Source of the DNA: Asanoa ferruginea
GTDB taxonomy: Bacteria; Actinomycetota; Actinomycetes; Mycobacteriales; Micromonosporaceae
Assembly (NCBI RefSeq): GCF_003387075.1
Contig: NZ_QUMQ01000001.1
Span: forward strand, 1,364,001-1,428,000
DNA length: 64,000 nt
Direction of reading: 5' to 3'
Shown: positions 17,058 through 26,621 of the stretch, in pieces
Position numbering within the stretch: the stretch's first letter is position 1
Layout of the letters: the number at the start of each line of letters is the position of its first letter
Notes under the pieces: model-generated
Seen by the model: the letters and a program-made list of their open reading frames with translations, nothing else
What the model was told of the DNA's origin: nothing
Databases searched by the model: none
Made by a program: the position numbers and the translations under genes

Positions 17058-17939
17058 TTACTGGAACTGCACCGGCCCGACCTCGCGGTTGGCCATCTCC
17101 TCCAGGCGGCGGATCCGCTCGGCCATCGGCGGGTGGGTGGAGAACAGCTTCGCCACGCCGGCGGCGCTGAGCGGGTTGGCGATCATGAGGTGCGCCGTGG
17201 TGGTGAACTGGTTGTCGGCCGGCAGCGGGAGCTGCCGGGCGCCCCGGTCGATCTTGCGGAGCGCGCTGGCCAGGGCCAGTGGGTCGTGGCTGAGCGCGGC
17301 ACCGGAGGCGTCGGCCTGGAACTCGCGGTTGCGGCTGATCGCGAGCTGGATGATGCTCGCGGCCAGCGGGCCGAGGATCAGCATCGCGAAGAACACGGCC
17401 GGGTTCGGACCGTCGTCGTCGTCACCGCCGCCGATCGGCACGAACCACGCCAGGTAGGCGAGGAACGTGATGATGCTGCCGAGCGCCGCGGCCACGCTGG
17501 AGATCAGGATGTCGCGGTTGTAGACGTGTGACAGCTCGTGGCCGATCACCGCCCGCAGCTCGCGGTAGTCGAGGATCTGGGTGATGCCCGTGGTGACGGC
17601 CACCGCCGCGTGCGCCGGGTTGCGCCCCGTGGCGAACGCGTTGGGCTGCTGGGTCGGGCTCACATAGAGCCGGGGCATCGGCTGCCGGGCGTCGGCGGCG
17701 AGTTCGCGCACCATCTGGTAGAGCGCGGGGAACTCCGCCTCGCTGACCGGTCGGGCCCGCATCGACCGCAGCGCGATCTTGTCGGACCAGAAGTAGCTGC
17801 CGGCGTTGACGGCGACCGAGATGATCGCGGCGATGATCAGGCCGGAGCCGCCACCTACGCCTACGCCGATGCCGAGAATGAGCGCTGTGAGCAGGCCAAG
17901 TAGTGCGGCCGTCTTGAGGCCGTTGTAATGCCTGTGCAA
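17058..17939 (-). CDS. htpX: Zinc metalloprotease HtpX (M48B)
   Basis: 293 residues. Two N-terminal membrane helices, then a cytoplasmic catalytic domain with VIGHELSHVYNRD near residue 131 (HExxH) and the downstream Glu in NREFQADASGAAL, which completes the zinc site. A further hydrophobic hairpin lies near 170-215. HtpX degrades misfolded membrane proteins. Normal length with all catalytic residues present. Confidence 0.95.
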   Translation of the reverse strand: MHRHYNGLKTAALLGLLTALILGIGVGVGGGSGLIIAAIISVAVNAGSYFWSDKIALRSMRARPVSEAEFPALYQMVRELAADARQPMPRLYVSPTQQPNAFATGRNPAHAAVAVTTGITQILDYRELRAVIGHELSHVYNRDILISSVAAALGSIITFLAYLAWFVPIGGGDDDDGPNPAVFFAMLILGPLAASIIQLAISRNREFQADASGAALSHDPLALASALRKIDRGARQLPLPADNQFTTTAHLMIANPLSAAGVAKLFSTHPPMAERIRRLEEMANREVGPVQFQ

Positions 17940-18090
17940 CGCGTCCCTCCTTCAGAACGCGGGTGGGTGAACCCGCTGTCGAGTCCAACACCCTGTTCCC
18001 CATCGACGATGCCCGCGATCGCTGAGAATTCGCTGATAGCCGGCTGCCACCCGCGACATTCCAACCCTAAAACCCGATTTTTCGGGTACG

Positions 18091-18720
18091 TCAGCGCGCA
18101 GCGCGGCCGAGCACGTGCGGCGCGGCCGGCATGGTCGGCCCGCTCGGCGGGAACCGGAACCGGCTCAGCTCGGTGATCTCGAAGCCGGCCGCGGTGATCG
18201 CCGCCGGGGTGTCGCGTCCGGTGTGACAGCCGGCACAGATCAGCGGCCACACGGTGGCATCGGCGACCCGCTGGACCCGGCGGAGCGCCCCGTCGCCCCG
18301 CACATGCTCGAAGAACCGGAGTTCGCCGCCCGGCCGCAGCACGCGATGCACCTCGGCCAGCGCGGTCGGCTGGTGCGGGACCGAGCAGAGCACCAGCGAG
18401 GCGACCGCCGCGTCGAAGGTGCCGTCAGCCGCGGGCAGCGACTCGGCGACGCCCTCGACCACCTCGATCGGCACCGGGGCGTCGCGCGCCGCCGCCAGGG
18501 CCGACGCCCGCAGCCGCGGTTCGGGCTCGACGGCGACGACCGCGGTCACCGAGGCCGGGTAGTGGAGGAACATCCGGCCGTTGCCGGCGCCGATCTCGAT
18601 CACCCGGCCGGCCAGGCCCGCGACCAGCGCCCGCCGGTGTGCGAAGCCGCCCGCCTCGTCCATCGCCACGCTCGCGCGCTCGTAGACCCGGGCGAACCAC
18701 GGATGCCCGCGTCGCCTCAC
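18091..18720 (-). CDS. Class I SAM-dependent methyltransferase (METTL7-like)
   Basis: 209 residues from a GTG at 18720 that overlaps the nuoN stop (GTGA). Motif I reads VIEIGAGNGRM, motif II region AVASLVLCSVPH and motif III VLRPGGELRFFEHVRG. The C-terminal WPLICAGCHTGRDT element is typical of METTL7-like methyltransferases. Translational coupling to nuoN suggests a role linked to quinone or lipid methylation, but that is inference. A much longer frame extending into nuoN antisense sequence is rejected. Confidence 0.82.
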   Translation of the reverse strand: MRRRGHPWFARVYERASVAMDEAGGFAHRRALVAGLAGRVIEIGAGNGRMFLHYPASVTAVVAVEPEPRLRASALAAARDAPVPIEVVEGVAESLPAADGTFDAAVASLVLCSVPHQPTALAEVHRVLRPGGELRFFEHVRGDGALRRVQRVADATVWPLICAGCHTGRDTPAAITAAGFEITELSRFRFPPSGPTMPAAPHVLGRAAR

Positions 18721-20195
18721 CGGCCGGCCCAGTCGAGGACGAACTGCGGCGCGAAGCCGACCACCAGCGCGACGCCCGTCGCCACCAGCAGGACCCCCGC
18801 CACCGGCCAGGGGACGGCGCGGGCCGGGCGGGCCAGCGGGTCGGGTGCGTAGAGGATCGCGGCCACCCGCACGTAGTAGGCCAGGCCGATCACCGCGTTG
18901 ACGGCGACCACCACCGCGAGCCAGCCGGACGAGCCGGTCAGCAGCGAGCGGACCACCGCGACCTTCGCGAACAGGCCGGCCAGGCCCGGCGGAAGGCCGG
19001 CCAGGCCGATCAGCGCCAACGCCAACACCGTGCCGACCCAGCGGTGCCGGCGCGCGGCGCCGTAGTAGGAGTCGATCCGGCCGCCGTCGGCCGACGGCTC
19101 GCGCAGGGCGACCACGGCCGCGAACGCGCCGAGCTCGAGGACCACGAAGAAGATCGCGTAGGCCACCGAAGCCGTCACGGCGGTCGAAATGTCGGGGCCG
19201 TCGGCGACCGCCAAAGCACCCAGCGGCGCGAGGATGTAGCCCGCCTGCGCGACCGACGACCAGGCCAGCAACCGGGTCATCCGGATCTGCCGGAGGGCCA
19301 CCAGGTTGCCGACCGTCATGGTCAGCACCGCGAGCGTGGCCAGCAGCGGCCCGGTGACGCCCGGCGGCAGGGCGACGGTCACCACGGCCAGGATCGCGAC
19401 GACGCCGCCCAGCTTCGACGCCGTCGAGAGGTAGGCCGCCACAGGCAGCGGCGCGCCGTCGTAGGTCGGTGGTGCCCAGGCGTGGAACGGCACGGCCGCC
19501 ACCTTGAACGCCAGGCCGAGCAGCAGCAGGGCGATGCCGACCGAGGTCAGTGGCAGGTCGAGGGCGCGGACGGGGTCGTTGCCGGCCAGCGACACGTCGC
19601 CGGTCAGCGCCGGCGCCAGCAGGGTGAGGTGCAGACGGCCGGTCACCGCGTAGAGCAGCGCGGCACCGAGCAGAGAGACCGCCGTGGCCACCACGCTGAC
19701 CACGAAGAAGGTGACCGCGGCGGCCGCGCTCTCCATCGTCTGCCGGCGCAGGCCGACCAGTACGTACAGCGGCAGGGTCAGGGTTTCCAGCGCGACGATC
19801 AGCGTGATCAGGTCGCCGGCGGCGCCGAGCACGACACCGCCGGTCATCGAGCACGCCAGCAGGAAGCAGTATTCGCCGGCCGGCGCGACACCGGCCCGCA
19901 GCAGCGGCACCGAGAGCGCGACCACGCCGGCCGTCAGGAACGCGAACACCGCCGCCATCAGGGCCGCCCGGCCGTTGGCGACATAGGAGCAGGCGTCGGA
20001 CACGCAGAACGTCGAGCGGGACGGGCCGGCGCCGACGACGATCGCGACCACCCCGGTCGCGACCGCACCCGCTACGGCGGTCGCGACCGGGGCGCCGCGC
20101 CGCCCCACGAACAGGTCGACCAGCAGCACCAGCACCGCGGTGCCGGCGGCCAGGTAGGCCGACAGCAACGCCACGTGGTCGACCGACTGGGTCAC
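18717..20195 (-). CDS. nuoN: NADH-quinone oxidoreductase subunit N
   Basis: A 492-residue antiporter-like membrane subunit of complex I with about 14 helices. The proton-antiporter motif includes PFHAWAPPTYDGAPLPVAAYLS and SVAQAGYILAPLG, each split here for description. It ends the nuoIJKLMN run and starts within the nuoM stop (ATGA). Confidence 0.92.
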   Translation of the reverse strand: MTQSVDHVALLSAYLAAGTAVLVLLVDLFVGRRGAPVATAVAGAVATGVVAIVVGAGPSRSTFCVSDACSYVANGRAALMAAVFAFLTAGVVALSVPLLRAGVAPAGEYCFLLACSMTGGVVLGAAGDLITLIVALETLTLPLYVLVGLRRQTMESAAAAVTFFVVSVVATAVSLLGAALLYAVTGRLHLTLLAPALTGDVSLAGNDPVRALDLPLTSVGIALLLLGLAFKVAAVPFHAWAPPTYDGAPLPVAAYLSTASKLGGVVAILAVVTVALPPGVTGPLLATLAVLTMTVGNLVALRQIRMTRLLAWSSVAQAGYILAPLGALAVADGPDISTAVTASVAYAIFFVVLELGAFAAVVALREPSADGGRIDSYYGAARRHRWVGTVLALALIGLAGLPPGLAGLFAKVAVVRSLLTGSSGWLAVVVAVNAVIGLAYYVRVAAILYAPDPLARPARAVPWPVAGVLLVATGVALVVGFAPQFVLDWAGR

Positions 20196-21721
20196 CGGAT
20201 CACCGCCTCGACCAGCGACTGCACCGGAACGTTGGAAAGGCCGAGGACCAGCGCCGGCACCAGCCCGACCAGCAGCGCCAGGATCACCAGCGGCGACCAG
20301 GCGACCAGCTCCATGCCGCTGATCCGCAGAGCCGGCGCCGCCGCCGCGGCGACCGCGGGTGACGCGGGGCCGTGGGTGACCCGGCGGAGCAGGCGCAGGA
20401 AGTAGGCCGCGGTCAGCGCGCCGCCGATCGCGGCCAGGACGCCCAGCGTCACCCAGCCGCCGCCACCCCGCTCGAACGCCGCGACGACCGCGAACGCCTC
20501 ACCCCAGAAGCCGGCCAGGCCGGGCAGGCCCAGCGAGGCGATCGCGGCGAAGGCCAGCAGCCCGGACAGCCACGGCGACCGCTCGCGCAGCCCACCGAGC
20601 ACCGCCAGGTCGCCGGTGTGGAACCGGTCCTTGACCGCGCCGGCGAGGAAGAACAGCAGGCCGGTGATGATGCCGTGTGCGACGTTGCCGATCAGCGCGG
20701 CCTGGATGCCGGTGGCCGTCAGGGTCGCGACGCCGAGCAGCACGAAGCCCATGTGGCCGACGCTCGAGTAGGCGATCAGCCGTTTGAGCTCGGTCTGCGC
20801 GAGGCAGACCAGGCAACCGACCATGATCGCCGCGACCGCCAGCGCGCCGAGCAGCGGTGCCGCCCAGCGGGCGCCCTCGGGTGCCACGCCGACCGCGACC
20901 CGGATCAGCCCGTAGGTGCCCATCTTCAGCAGCACCCCGGCCAGCAGCACGCTGCCGACCGTGGGTGCCTGGGTGTGCGCGTCGGGCAGCCAGGTGTGCA
21001 GCGGCCAGAGTGGACTCTTCACCGCGAACGCGATGGCGAACAGGGTGAACGCCGCGAGTTGGGTGGTGCGCGACAGGGTGGCCGCGCCCGAGGTCAGCGT
21101 GACCAGGTCGGCGGTGCCGGCGGCGGCCACCACGGTGAACACGCCGACCAGCAGCAGCACCGAGCCGAAGAGCGTGTAGAGAGCGAACTTGCGCGCCGCG
21201 TGCCGGCGCTCGTCACCGCCCCAGCCGGCGATGATCGCGTACATCGGCAGCAGCACGACCTCGAAGAACACGAAGAAGAGCACCAGGTCGAGCGCGAGGA
21301 AGGTGCCGAGCATGCCGACCTCGACGACCAGCAGCAGCGCGACCAGGGTGCCGCCACGGCCGCCGCCCGCGGGCACGTGCCAGATCGTGTAGAGGCAGCA
21401 GAGCAGGGTCAACAGCGTGGTCAACACCACGAGGGGGTAGGACACTCCGTCGACCCCGAAGTGCAGCCGCAGGTCGAGCCCCGGCACCCAGGACACGTCG
21501 ACCGAGGTCCATGGCACGATCGGCGGCGCACCTGAGGGGGCCGGCTGGTAGGAGAACCAGCCGCCGGTGTGTGCCGCGAAGCCGAGCAGCACGCTGGCGA
21601 CGAAGGCCAGCGCGGCGAACGCGGTGCCGGCCAGCTGCGCGGCCCGGTCGGGCAGCAGCGCGGCGAAGACGGCGCCCAGCGCCGGCAGGGCGAGCACGGC
21701 GACCAGGGCTGACTGGCTCAT
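20192..21721 (-). CDS. nuoM: NADH-quinone oxidoreductase subunit M
   Basis: 509 residues from an ATG at 21721. It shows the antiporter signatures PLWPLHTWLPDAHTQAPTVG, AYSSVGHMGFVLLG and GLPGLAGFWGEAF. The frame stays open far into nuoL sequence, but the start is fixed by the overlap with the nuoL stop. A proton-pumping membrane-arm subunit. Confidence 0.93.
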   Translation of the reverse strand: MSQSALVAVLALPALGAVFAALLPDRAAQLAGTAFAALAFVASVLLGFAAHTGGWFSYQPAPSGAPPIVPWTSVDVSWVPGLDLRLHFGVDGVSYPLVVLTTLLTLLCCLYTIWHVPAGGGRGGTLVALLLVVEVGMLGTFLALDLVLFFVFFEVVLLPMYAIIAGWGGDERRHAARKFALYTLFGSVLLLVGVFTVVAAAGTADLVTLTSGAATLSRTTQLAAFTLFAIAFAVKSPLWPLHTWLPDAHTQAPTVGSVLLAGVLLKMGTYGLIRVAVGVAPEGARWAAPLLGALAVAAIMVGCLVCLAQTELKRLIAYSSVGHMGFVLLGVATLTATGIQAALIGNVAHGIITGLLFFLAGAVKDRFHTGDLAVLGGLRERSPWLSGLLAFAAIASLGLPGLAGFWGEAFAVVAAFERGGGGWVTLGVLAAIGGALTAAYFLRLLRRVTHGPASPAVAAAAAPALRISGMELVAWSPLVILALLVGLVPALVLGLSNVPVQSLVEAVIR

Positions 21722-23577
21722 GTCGCGCTCCCGTAGAGGGCCGCGGCCAGGCCGAGCAGCAGCACGCCGGCCAGCAATGCCGTGGCCGCCCGAGGGAGCC
21801 CGGCGCGGTGCCAGGCCGCCAGCCGGTCGCCCGCGTCGGCGGCGCCCTGGCCGGTGCTTTCGACCGCGCCGTCGACCACCCGCTGATCGGCGAGCGCGAC
21901 CCGGCGGGCCAGCGCCACCACTGGCCGTACGACGAGACGGTTTTGCACGGTGTCGAGCCAGAACGCGTTGTCGAAGGCCGGCCGCAGCGGGCCAAGGAAG
22001 CGGGCCGGGTCGAGTGCGGTGTCGCGCCGCCACAGCGCCCAGACCAGCACCAACCCGAGCAGCAGCGCGATCAGCGGCACAGCCGTCTCGGCGCCGAGGT
22101 GGGCCAACTCGACCTCGGGCAGGTCGACCGCGAACGGCGTCAGCCGCTCGCCGAAGCCGTCGGCGAACGCCAGCAACCCGAGCAGCGCGCTCGGCACGGC
22201 CAGGACGAGCACCGGCACCGCCATCGGCCAGGGCGGCTCGTGTGCCGTCTCGGCACCCGGCGAGCGGGCGGCACCGAAGAAGGTGCGCAGCCAGAGGCGG
22301 CCCGCATACCAGGCGGTGACCAGCACGCCGGCAGCGCCGACGCCGTAGACCAGCCAAGGCAGCCAGCCGGCGTCGGCCGTCGCGGCCGCGTGCAGCACGG
22401 CGTCTTTGCTCCAGAAGCCGGCCAGTGGCGGCAGCCCGATGAGCGCGCCGAGCCCGATCGTCATCGACCAGAAGGTGGCCGGCATCCGCCGGCGCAGCCC
22501 GCCCATCTCTGACATCGAGTTGCTGCCCACCCCGTGGATCACCGAGCCGGCGCCGAGGAACAGCAGCGCCTTGAAGGCCGCGTGGGTGAGCAGGTGGAAC
22601 AGCGCGACCGCGGGGGCACCGACCGCCAGCGCGGCGGCCATGTAGCCGATCTGGGACACGGTCGACCAGGCGAGCACCCGCTTGATGTCGTCTTGCGCGG
22701 TCGCGGCGAGCGCGCCGAGCAGGACGGTGATCGCCGCGAGCACGCCGAGCACGACCAGCGACGGCTCGCCGAGCACGAACACCGGGTAGAGCCGGGTCAC
22801 CACGTAGATGCCGGCCGCGACCATGGTGGCCGCGTGGATCAGCGCGGAGATCGGGGTCGGGCCGGCCATCGCGTCGGGCAACCAGGTGTGCAGCGGGAAC
22901 TGCGCGCTCTTCCCGGCGACGCCGCCGAGCAGCAGCAGGGCCGCCGCGGTCACGGTGGCGGCCGGCAGGGCGGGCAGCCCGGCCAGCACCTGGGTGATCC
23001 AGAAGCTGCCCGAGTTGACGCCCAGCAGCACGATGCCGAGCAGGAAGCCGACGTCGCCGACCCGGGTCACCAGGAACGCCTTGACCGCGGCGGCGGGCGC
23101 GCCGGGCAGCGTGCGGTCGTGGCCGATCAGCAGGTAGGAGCAGATGCCCATGACCTCCCAGCCGACCAGCAGCAGGATCAGGTCGCCGGAGACCACGACG
23201 AGCAGCATCGCGGCCGTGAACAGGCTGATCTGGGCCGCGTAGGGCGGGTAGCGGTCGTCGTCGTGCAGGTAGGCCGTCGAGTAGACCTGGACCGCCAGCG
23301 CGACCACGCCGACCGCCACGGCCACCAGCGTCGCGGCCTGGTCGATCCGCACGCCGGCGGTGACCGACAGGTCGCCGAACTGGGCCCACTCGGCGACCGT
23401 CTCGAACGGCTCGTCGACCCGGACGGCGAGCACGATCGCGACCACCAGCGCACCGGCCGCGCCCGCGATGCCGAGGGACGCCGCCGCGGTGCGGGACCGC
23501 AGCGGAAGGACGAAACCCGAAAGGGCCGCGGCCAGCGGCACGAGCGGCAGCAGCGGCCCGAGGACGTCGAGGCTCAT
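21718..23577 (-). CDS. nuoL: NADH-quinone oxidoreductase subunit L
   Basis: 619 residues, the largest membrane-arm subunit. It has the antiporter core SAQFPLHTWLPDAMAGPTPI, AWSTVSQIGYMAAAL and GLPPLAGFWSKD, plus the C-terminal extension expected to form the lateral helix. The start overlaps the nuoK stop. The closing residues are more hydrophobic than variable. Confidence 0.93.
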   Translation of the reverse strand: MSLDVLGPLLPLVPLAAALSGFVLPLRSRTAAASLGIAGAAGALVVAIVLAVRVDEPFETVAEWAQFGDLSVTAGVRIDQAATLVAVAVGVVALAVQVYSTAYLHDDDRYPPYAAQISLFTAAMLLVVVSGDLILLLVGWEVMGICSYLLIGHDRTLPGAPAAAVKAFLVTRVGDVGFLLGIVLLGVNSGSFWITQVLAGLPALPAATVTAAALLLLGGVAGKSAQFPLHTWLPDAMAGPTPISALIHAATMVAAGIYVVTRLYPVFVLGEPSLVVLGVLAAITVLLGALAATAQDDIKRVLAWSTVSQIGYMAAALAVGAPAVALFHLLTHAAFKALLFLGAGSVIHGVGSNSMSEMGGLRRRMPATFWSMTIGLGALIGLPPLAGFWSKDAVLHAAATADAGWLPWLVYGVGAAGVLVTAWYAGRLWLRTFFGAARSPGAETAHEPPWPMAVPVLVLAVPSALLGLLAFADGFGERLTPFAVDLPEVELAHLGAETAVPLIALLLGLVLVWALWRRDTALDPARFLGPLRPAFDNAFWLDTVQNRLVVRPVVALARRVALADQRVVDGAVESTGQGAADAGDRLAAWHRAGLPRAATALLAGVLLLGLAAALYGSAT

Positions 23578-23918
23578 GACGGCACCCGCGGCTCGTCGAG
23601 CTCACTGGCCGGTGCCGCGTCGAGCCGCACGGTGTCGACCGCCACGCTGGCCCGCAGCCGGTAGAGCTGGAGCACGATGGCCAGGCCCACGCCGACCTCG
23701 GCTGCGGCGAGCACGATGACGAACAGCGCGAAGACCTGGCCGCCGTGCGGCAGCGTGGCGCGGACCGTGGTGTCGGCGGTGACCAGGATCAGGTTGACCG
23801 CGTTGAGCATCAGCTCGACCGCCATCAGCACCAGCACCGCGTTGCGCCGGCGGAGCACGCCGTAGACGCCGGCGCCGAACAGCAGCGCCGCGGTGACGTA
23901 GGGGATGACCGGTCTCAC
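23574..23918 (-). CDS. nuoK: NADH-quinone oxidoreductase subunit K
   Basis: 114 residues from a GTG at 23918 that overlaps the nuoJ stop (GTGA). Three membrane helices are present. NuoK hallmarks are AVLVLMAVELMLNAVNLILV and FVIVLAAAEVGVGLAIVLQL, which hold the conserved Glu residues of the proton channel. A 15-residue C-terminal tail exceeds the usual length. Confidence 0.92.
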   Translation of the reverse strand: MRPVIPYVTAALLFGAGVYGVLRRRNAVLVLMAVELMLNAVNLILVTADTTVRATLPHGGQVFALFVIVLAAAEVGVGLAIVLQLYRLRASVAVDTVRLDAAPASELDEPRVPS

Positions 23919-24418
23919 GGCCGGCTCCCGATGTCGGGGCGGGAGACGATGATCGCGCCCACCAGGGCCGCGAGCAGCAGCACGGAGAGCACCTCGAAAG
24001 GCAGCACCCAGGTGCCGAACAGCTCGGTGCCGAGGCTCTGCGCCGTGCCGGGTGCCGGCAGGTCGACCGCCGACCAGCGGAAGGCGTCGGCGAACAGCGC
24101 CGCGAGGCCGAGGCCGGCGCCGCCACCGATCAGCGCCGCGGGCAGGCCTCGCCGGTTGAGGTCGGGCGAGGGGCCGATCGGCGCGCGGGTCAGCATCACC
24201 GCGAACAGGAGCAGCACCACGACCGCGCCCACGTAGATCAGCACCTGGACCCAGGCGACCAGCTCGGCCGTGAGGATCAGGTAGAGACCGGCGACCGCGC
24301 CCAGGCAGACGACCAGGTAGAGGCCGGCCCGGACGAGCTGGTCGGTGGTCACCACGAGCACGCCGGAGCCGACCGCCACCGCCCCGAGGGCCAGCAGCAG
24401 CAGGTCGGCGCCGGTCAC
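23915..24418 (-). CDS. nuoJ: NADH-quinone oxidoreductase subunit J
   Basis: 167 residues with five membrane helices. Typical segments are [20 protein letters not shown] and [12 protein letters not shown]. The start overlaps the nuoI stop by four bases. The central subunit carries the pi-bulge helix. Confidence 0.9.
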   Translation of the reverse strand: MTGADLLLLALGAVAVGSGVLVVTTDQLVRAGLYLVVCLGAVAGLYLILTAELVAWVQVLIYVGAVVVLLLFAVMLTRAPIGPSPDLNRRGLPAALIGGGAGLGLAALFADAFRWSAVDLPAPGTAQSLGTELFGTWVLPFEVLSVLLLAALVGAIIVSRPDIGSRP

Positions 24419-24948
24419 CGGGGCGCCCTCGGTTCACCGTCGGCGCGCTTGGCCGCGGTCGCCTCCTCCTTGGCCGGCTCGCCGTTGGGGTCGTGGGCCG
24501 GCGGCGCCGGGACGGTCGCCATCCATTCGCCGAGATGCTCCTTGTCGTGGAGCAGGTTGCGGATGTCGTATTCGGCGTATTCGAACTCGGGCGACCAGAA
24601 GAGCGCGTCGAACGGGCACGCCTCGATGCAGATCCCGCAATACATGCACAACGAGAAGTCGATGTCGAAGCGGTCGAGCACGTTGCGCTGGCGGGGGCGC
24701 GCCGCGCCGGGCACGACGACCTCTTCCTTGTGCGAGTCGATGTAGATGCACCAGTCGGGACACTCGCGCGCGCAGAGCATGCACACCGTGCAGTTTTCGG
24801 CCAGCAACGCGATCACGCCCCGCGACCGCGGCGGCAGGTCAGGGGCCACGTCTGGATATTGGTGGGTGTGCGAACGGCGGGTCATCGTCTTCAGCGTGAC
24901 GGCCAGCCCTTTCGCCAGCCCTTCGCCCGGCACTCCCATGCCTGACAT
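24415..24948 (-). CDS. nuoI: NADH-quinone oxidoreductase subunit I (2x[4Fe-4S])
   Basis: 177 residues with two ferredoxin motifs: [12 protein letters not shown] and [12 protein letters not shown]. These house clusters N6a and N6b, which hand electrons to NuoB. A 30-residue Ala/Glu-rich tail follows. The ATG at 24939 (Met 4) is as likely as the first ATG, because AGGATG sits closer to it. First gene of the run. Confidence 0.93.
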   Translation of the reverse strand: MSGMGVPGEGLAKGLAVTLKTMTRRSHTHQYPDVAPDLPPRSRGVIALLAENCTVCMLCARECPDWCIYIDSHKEEVVVPGAARPRQRNVLDRFDIDFSLCMYCGICIEACPFDALFWSPEFEYAEYDIRNLLHDKEHLGEWMATVPAPPAHDPNGEPAKEEATAAKRADGEPRAPR

Positions 24949-25004
24949 CCTGCCGCTAACCGGCCGCGAGCGCGAGGGCGGATCGATCTACCTGTGGATA
25001 AGAC

Positions 25005-25041
25005 GCGAACAGGGCGCCCCCTGAGGGGACGCCCTGTTCGC
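25005..25041 (-). terminator. Hairpin between the hypothetical gene and nuoI
   Basis: GCGAACAGGGCG-CCCC pairs with GGGGACGCCCTGTTCGC through one bulged base around a CTGA loop, 27 bases downstream of the gene stop at 25068. It should end the upstream minus-strand transcript and separate it from nuoI. Confidence 0.7.
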
Positions 25042-25067
25042 CGGGGAGGGTGGAGATAACCGACGGC

Positions 25068-25829
25068 CTAAGCGGGGCCGTCGCCAGCGAGGCCCCACGA
25101 TTGCTGGACCGGGGCCGGGTGGTAATAGTCGTCGCGGTTGACGAACTCGACCGGCAGCCCGCCCGGAAGGGAGACGCCGCGCTGCGGGTCGGTGAGCTCG
25201 TCGAGCAACAGGGCCGTGCCGGCGCGCAGTTGCAGCGCGTCGCGGTCGCGCGGCGACAGCTCGACGATGTCGGGGTTGGTCAGCCGGAAGCGGGAGATCG
25301 TCCGGCGGACGGTCAGCGCCAGTTCGCGGCCGTCGCCGGCGACGCCACCGGAGAGCATCAGCGCCGGCCGGCGGTTGGAGCGCATCGAGTCGCACACGAT
25401 CAGCACGCCCTGCGGACCGGGCGCGGGGAGCAGGTGCAGCCGCCACGGCCACTGCCAGAGGATCTGGCCGGTGGCCACCCGGGTGCCGCCGCCGAGCGCG
25501 GGCCGGCGCCGGGGACGGGGCGCGCCGATGACCGAGACCGAGCGGTGTCGCGGGCCACCGACCCGGGCCAGATCCCAGTCGTCGCAGACGTACGCCAGCC
25601 GGCGATCGGTGATCGTGACGTCGGCGCACCGGGGCAGGGTCCAGCGTCGCTCGGGCTGCCCGCCCGGCTGGCCGGTCAGGTAACCGGCGACGGTGACCCG
25701 GCCACGCCAGAGCACCTCTTCGCCCTGGTCGAGGACGATCGCGCGGTGCCGGTCGAGGGTCGGGCCGGTGTCATCGGGGTTCGGGTCGTCGAACCTGTAT
25801 GGCTGAATGAAGAAGGGTGCGGCGCTCAT
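25068..25829 (-). CDS. Hypothetical protein, actinobacterial type
   Basis: 253 residues, soluble, with no membrane helix or signal. It reads like a beta-rich N-terminal domain with a PH-like flavour (DQGEEVLWRGRVTVAGYLTG, then DVTITDRRLAYVCDDWD). A C-terminal helical part carries RRTISRFRLTNPDIVELSPR. The order RGxVT...TDRRLAYV resembles short regulatory domains in actinobacterial cytosolic proteins. I do not name a function. It has its own terminator and lies between the two-component genes and nuoI. Confidence 0.6.
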   Translation of the reverse strand: MSAAPFFIQPYRFDDPNPDDTGPTLDRHRAIVLDQGEEVLWRGRVTVAGYLTGQPGGQPERRWTLPRCADVTITDRRLAYVCDDWDLARVGGPRHRSVSVIGAPRPRRRPALGGGTRVATGQILWQWPWRLHLLPAPGPQGVLIVCDSMRSNRRPALMLSGGVAGDGRELALTVRRTISRFRLTNPDIVELSPRDRDALQLRAGTALLLDELTDPQRGVSLPGGLPVEFVNRDDYYHPAPVQQSWGLAGDGPA

Positions 25830-25925
25830 TGGGACGGGGCCTCCAAGCTGAGGAACCTGTCACCATGTTGGCGCTAACGCCACGCTGTGTCATGACAGTC
25901 AACCGGGGGTCGGTCGATCGGCCGG

Positions 25926-26621
25926 CTAGGGCAATGGCCGATCGGGTGACGCGTATGACCGGTAAGTCCCGATCTCCTCGGGCCGGATCAACCCGTCTTC
26001 GATCGCCCGCGCCAACAGGGCCGATTTGGTCGCCGCCGGCCGCCCCGCACGGGCGTATTTGATCCGCGCGCGGTCGACGTATTGCTTCACGGTGTGCTCG
26101 CTGATCTGCATCCGCTTGGCCACCGACGCCTTCGACATCGACTGGAACCACAGCAGCAGCGCCTCGCGCTCCTTCTCGGACAGTGCCGGCCGGCTGCTGC
26201 GCCGGTCGCCGACCATCGCGCCGGCCAGCGACGGCGGCACGTAGGGCCGGTCGGCCGCCGCGGCCAGCACGGTCTCGACGCAGTGGTCGCGCCCCTCGTG
26301 CTTGGCCAGGAACGCCACCGCGCCCGCGTCGAGCACGGCCAGGATCGTGTTGGGCTCGTGGTGCTCGGAGTAGACCACCACCCGCTGCCCGGCCGCGCTC
26401 AGCTCGCTCACCTCGTCGACCGCCATCCGGCCGTGCAGCCGCAGGTCGAGCAGGATCACGTCGGCCCGGGCGGCGGAGCGCACCGCCTCGACGTTGTCGC
26501 CGGTCGCGACGACCTCCAGCCGCGGGTCGGCCGACAGCCACGAGCGCACTCCCTCGAGCACCACGGGATGGTCGTCGACGATCGCCACCGACACCCGTGC
26601 CGCCCCCGACCCGTACGTCAT
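25926..26621 (-). CDS. NarL/LuxR-type response regulator
   Basis: 231 residues from the ATG at 26621, chosen for its ATGA overlap with the upstream stop. The receiver domain has the Asp pair at 16-17 (IVDDHP), phospho-acceptor Asp 59 (LLDLRL), Ser 85 and Lys 107. A C-terminal LuxR helix-turn-helix follows (LSEKEREALLLWFQ then KRMQISEHTVKQYVDRARIK). It should be phosphorylated by the kinase encoded two genes upstream and binds DNA as a dimer. Confidence 0.9.
   Translation of the reverse strand: MTYGSGAARVSVAIVDDHPVVLEGVRSWLSADPRLEVVATGDNVEAVRSAARADVILLDLRLHGRMAVDEVSELSAAGQRVVVYSEHHEPNTILAVLDAGAVAFLAKHEGRDHCVETVLAAAADRPYVPPSLAGAMVGDRRSSRPALSEKEREALLLWFQSMSKASVAKRMQISEHTVKQYVDRARIKYARAGRPAATKSALLARAIEDGLIRPEEIGTYRSYASPDRPLP

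Noticed and set aside
18091-19854. A 587-codon frame including the methyltransferase
   Set aside because: The extension overlaps nuoN in another frame; the GTG at 18720 fits GTGA coupling.
18717-23577. nuoL, M and N as an Mrp-type Na+/H+ antiporter
   Set aside because: They adjoin nuoI, J and K in the complex I order, and no mrpE-G genes follow.
20192-23605. A 1,137-codon frame joining nuoM to sequence over nuoL
   Set aside because: The extra part is out of frame with nuoL; the nuoM ATG overlapping the nuoL stop sets the true start.
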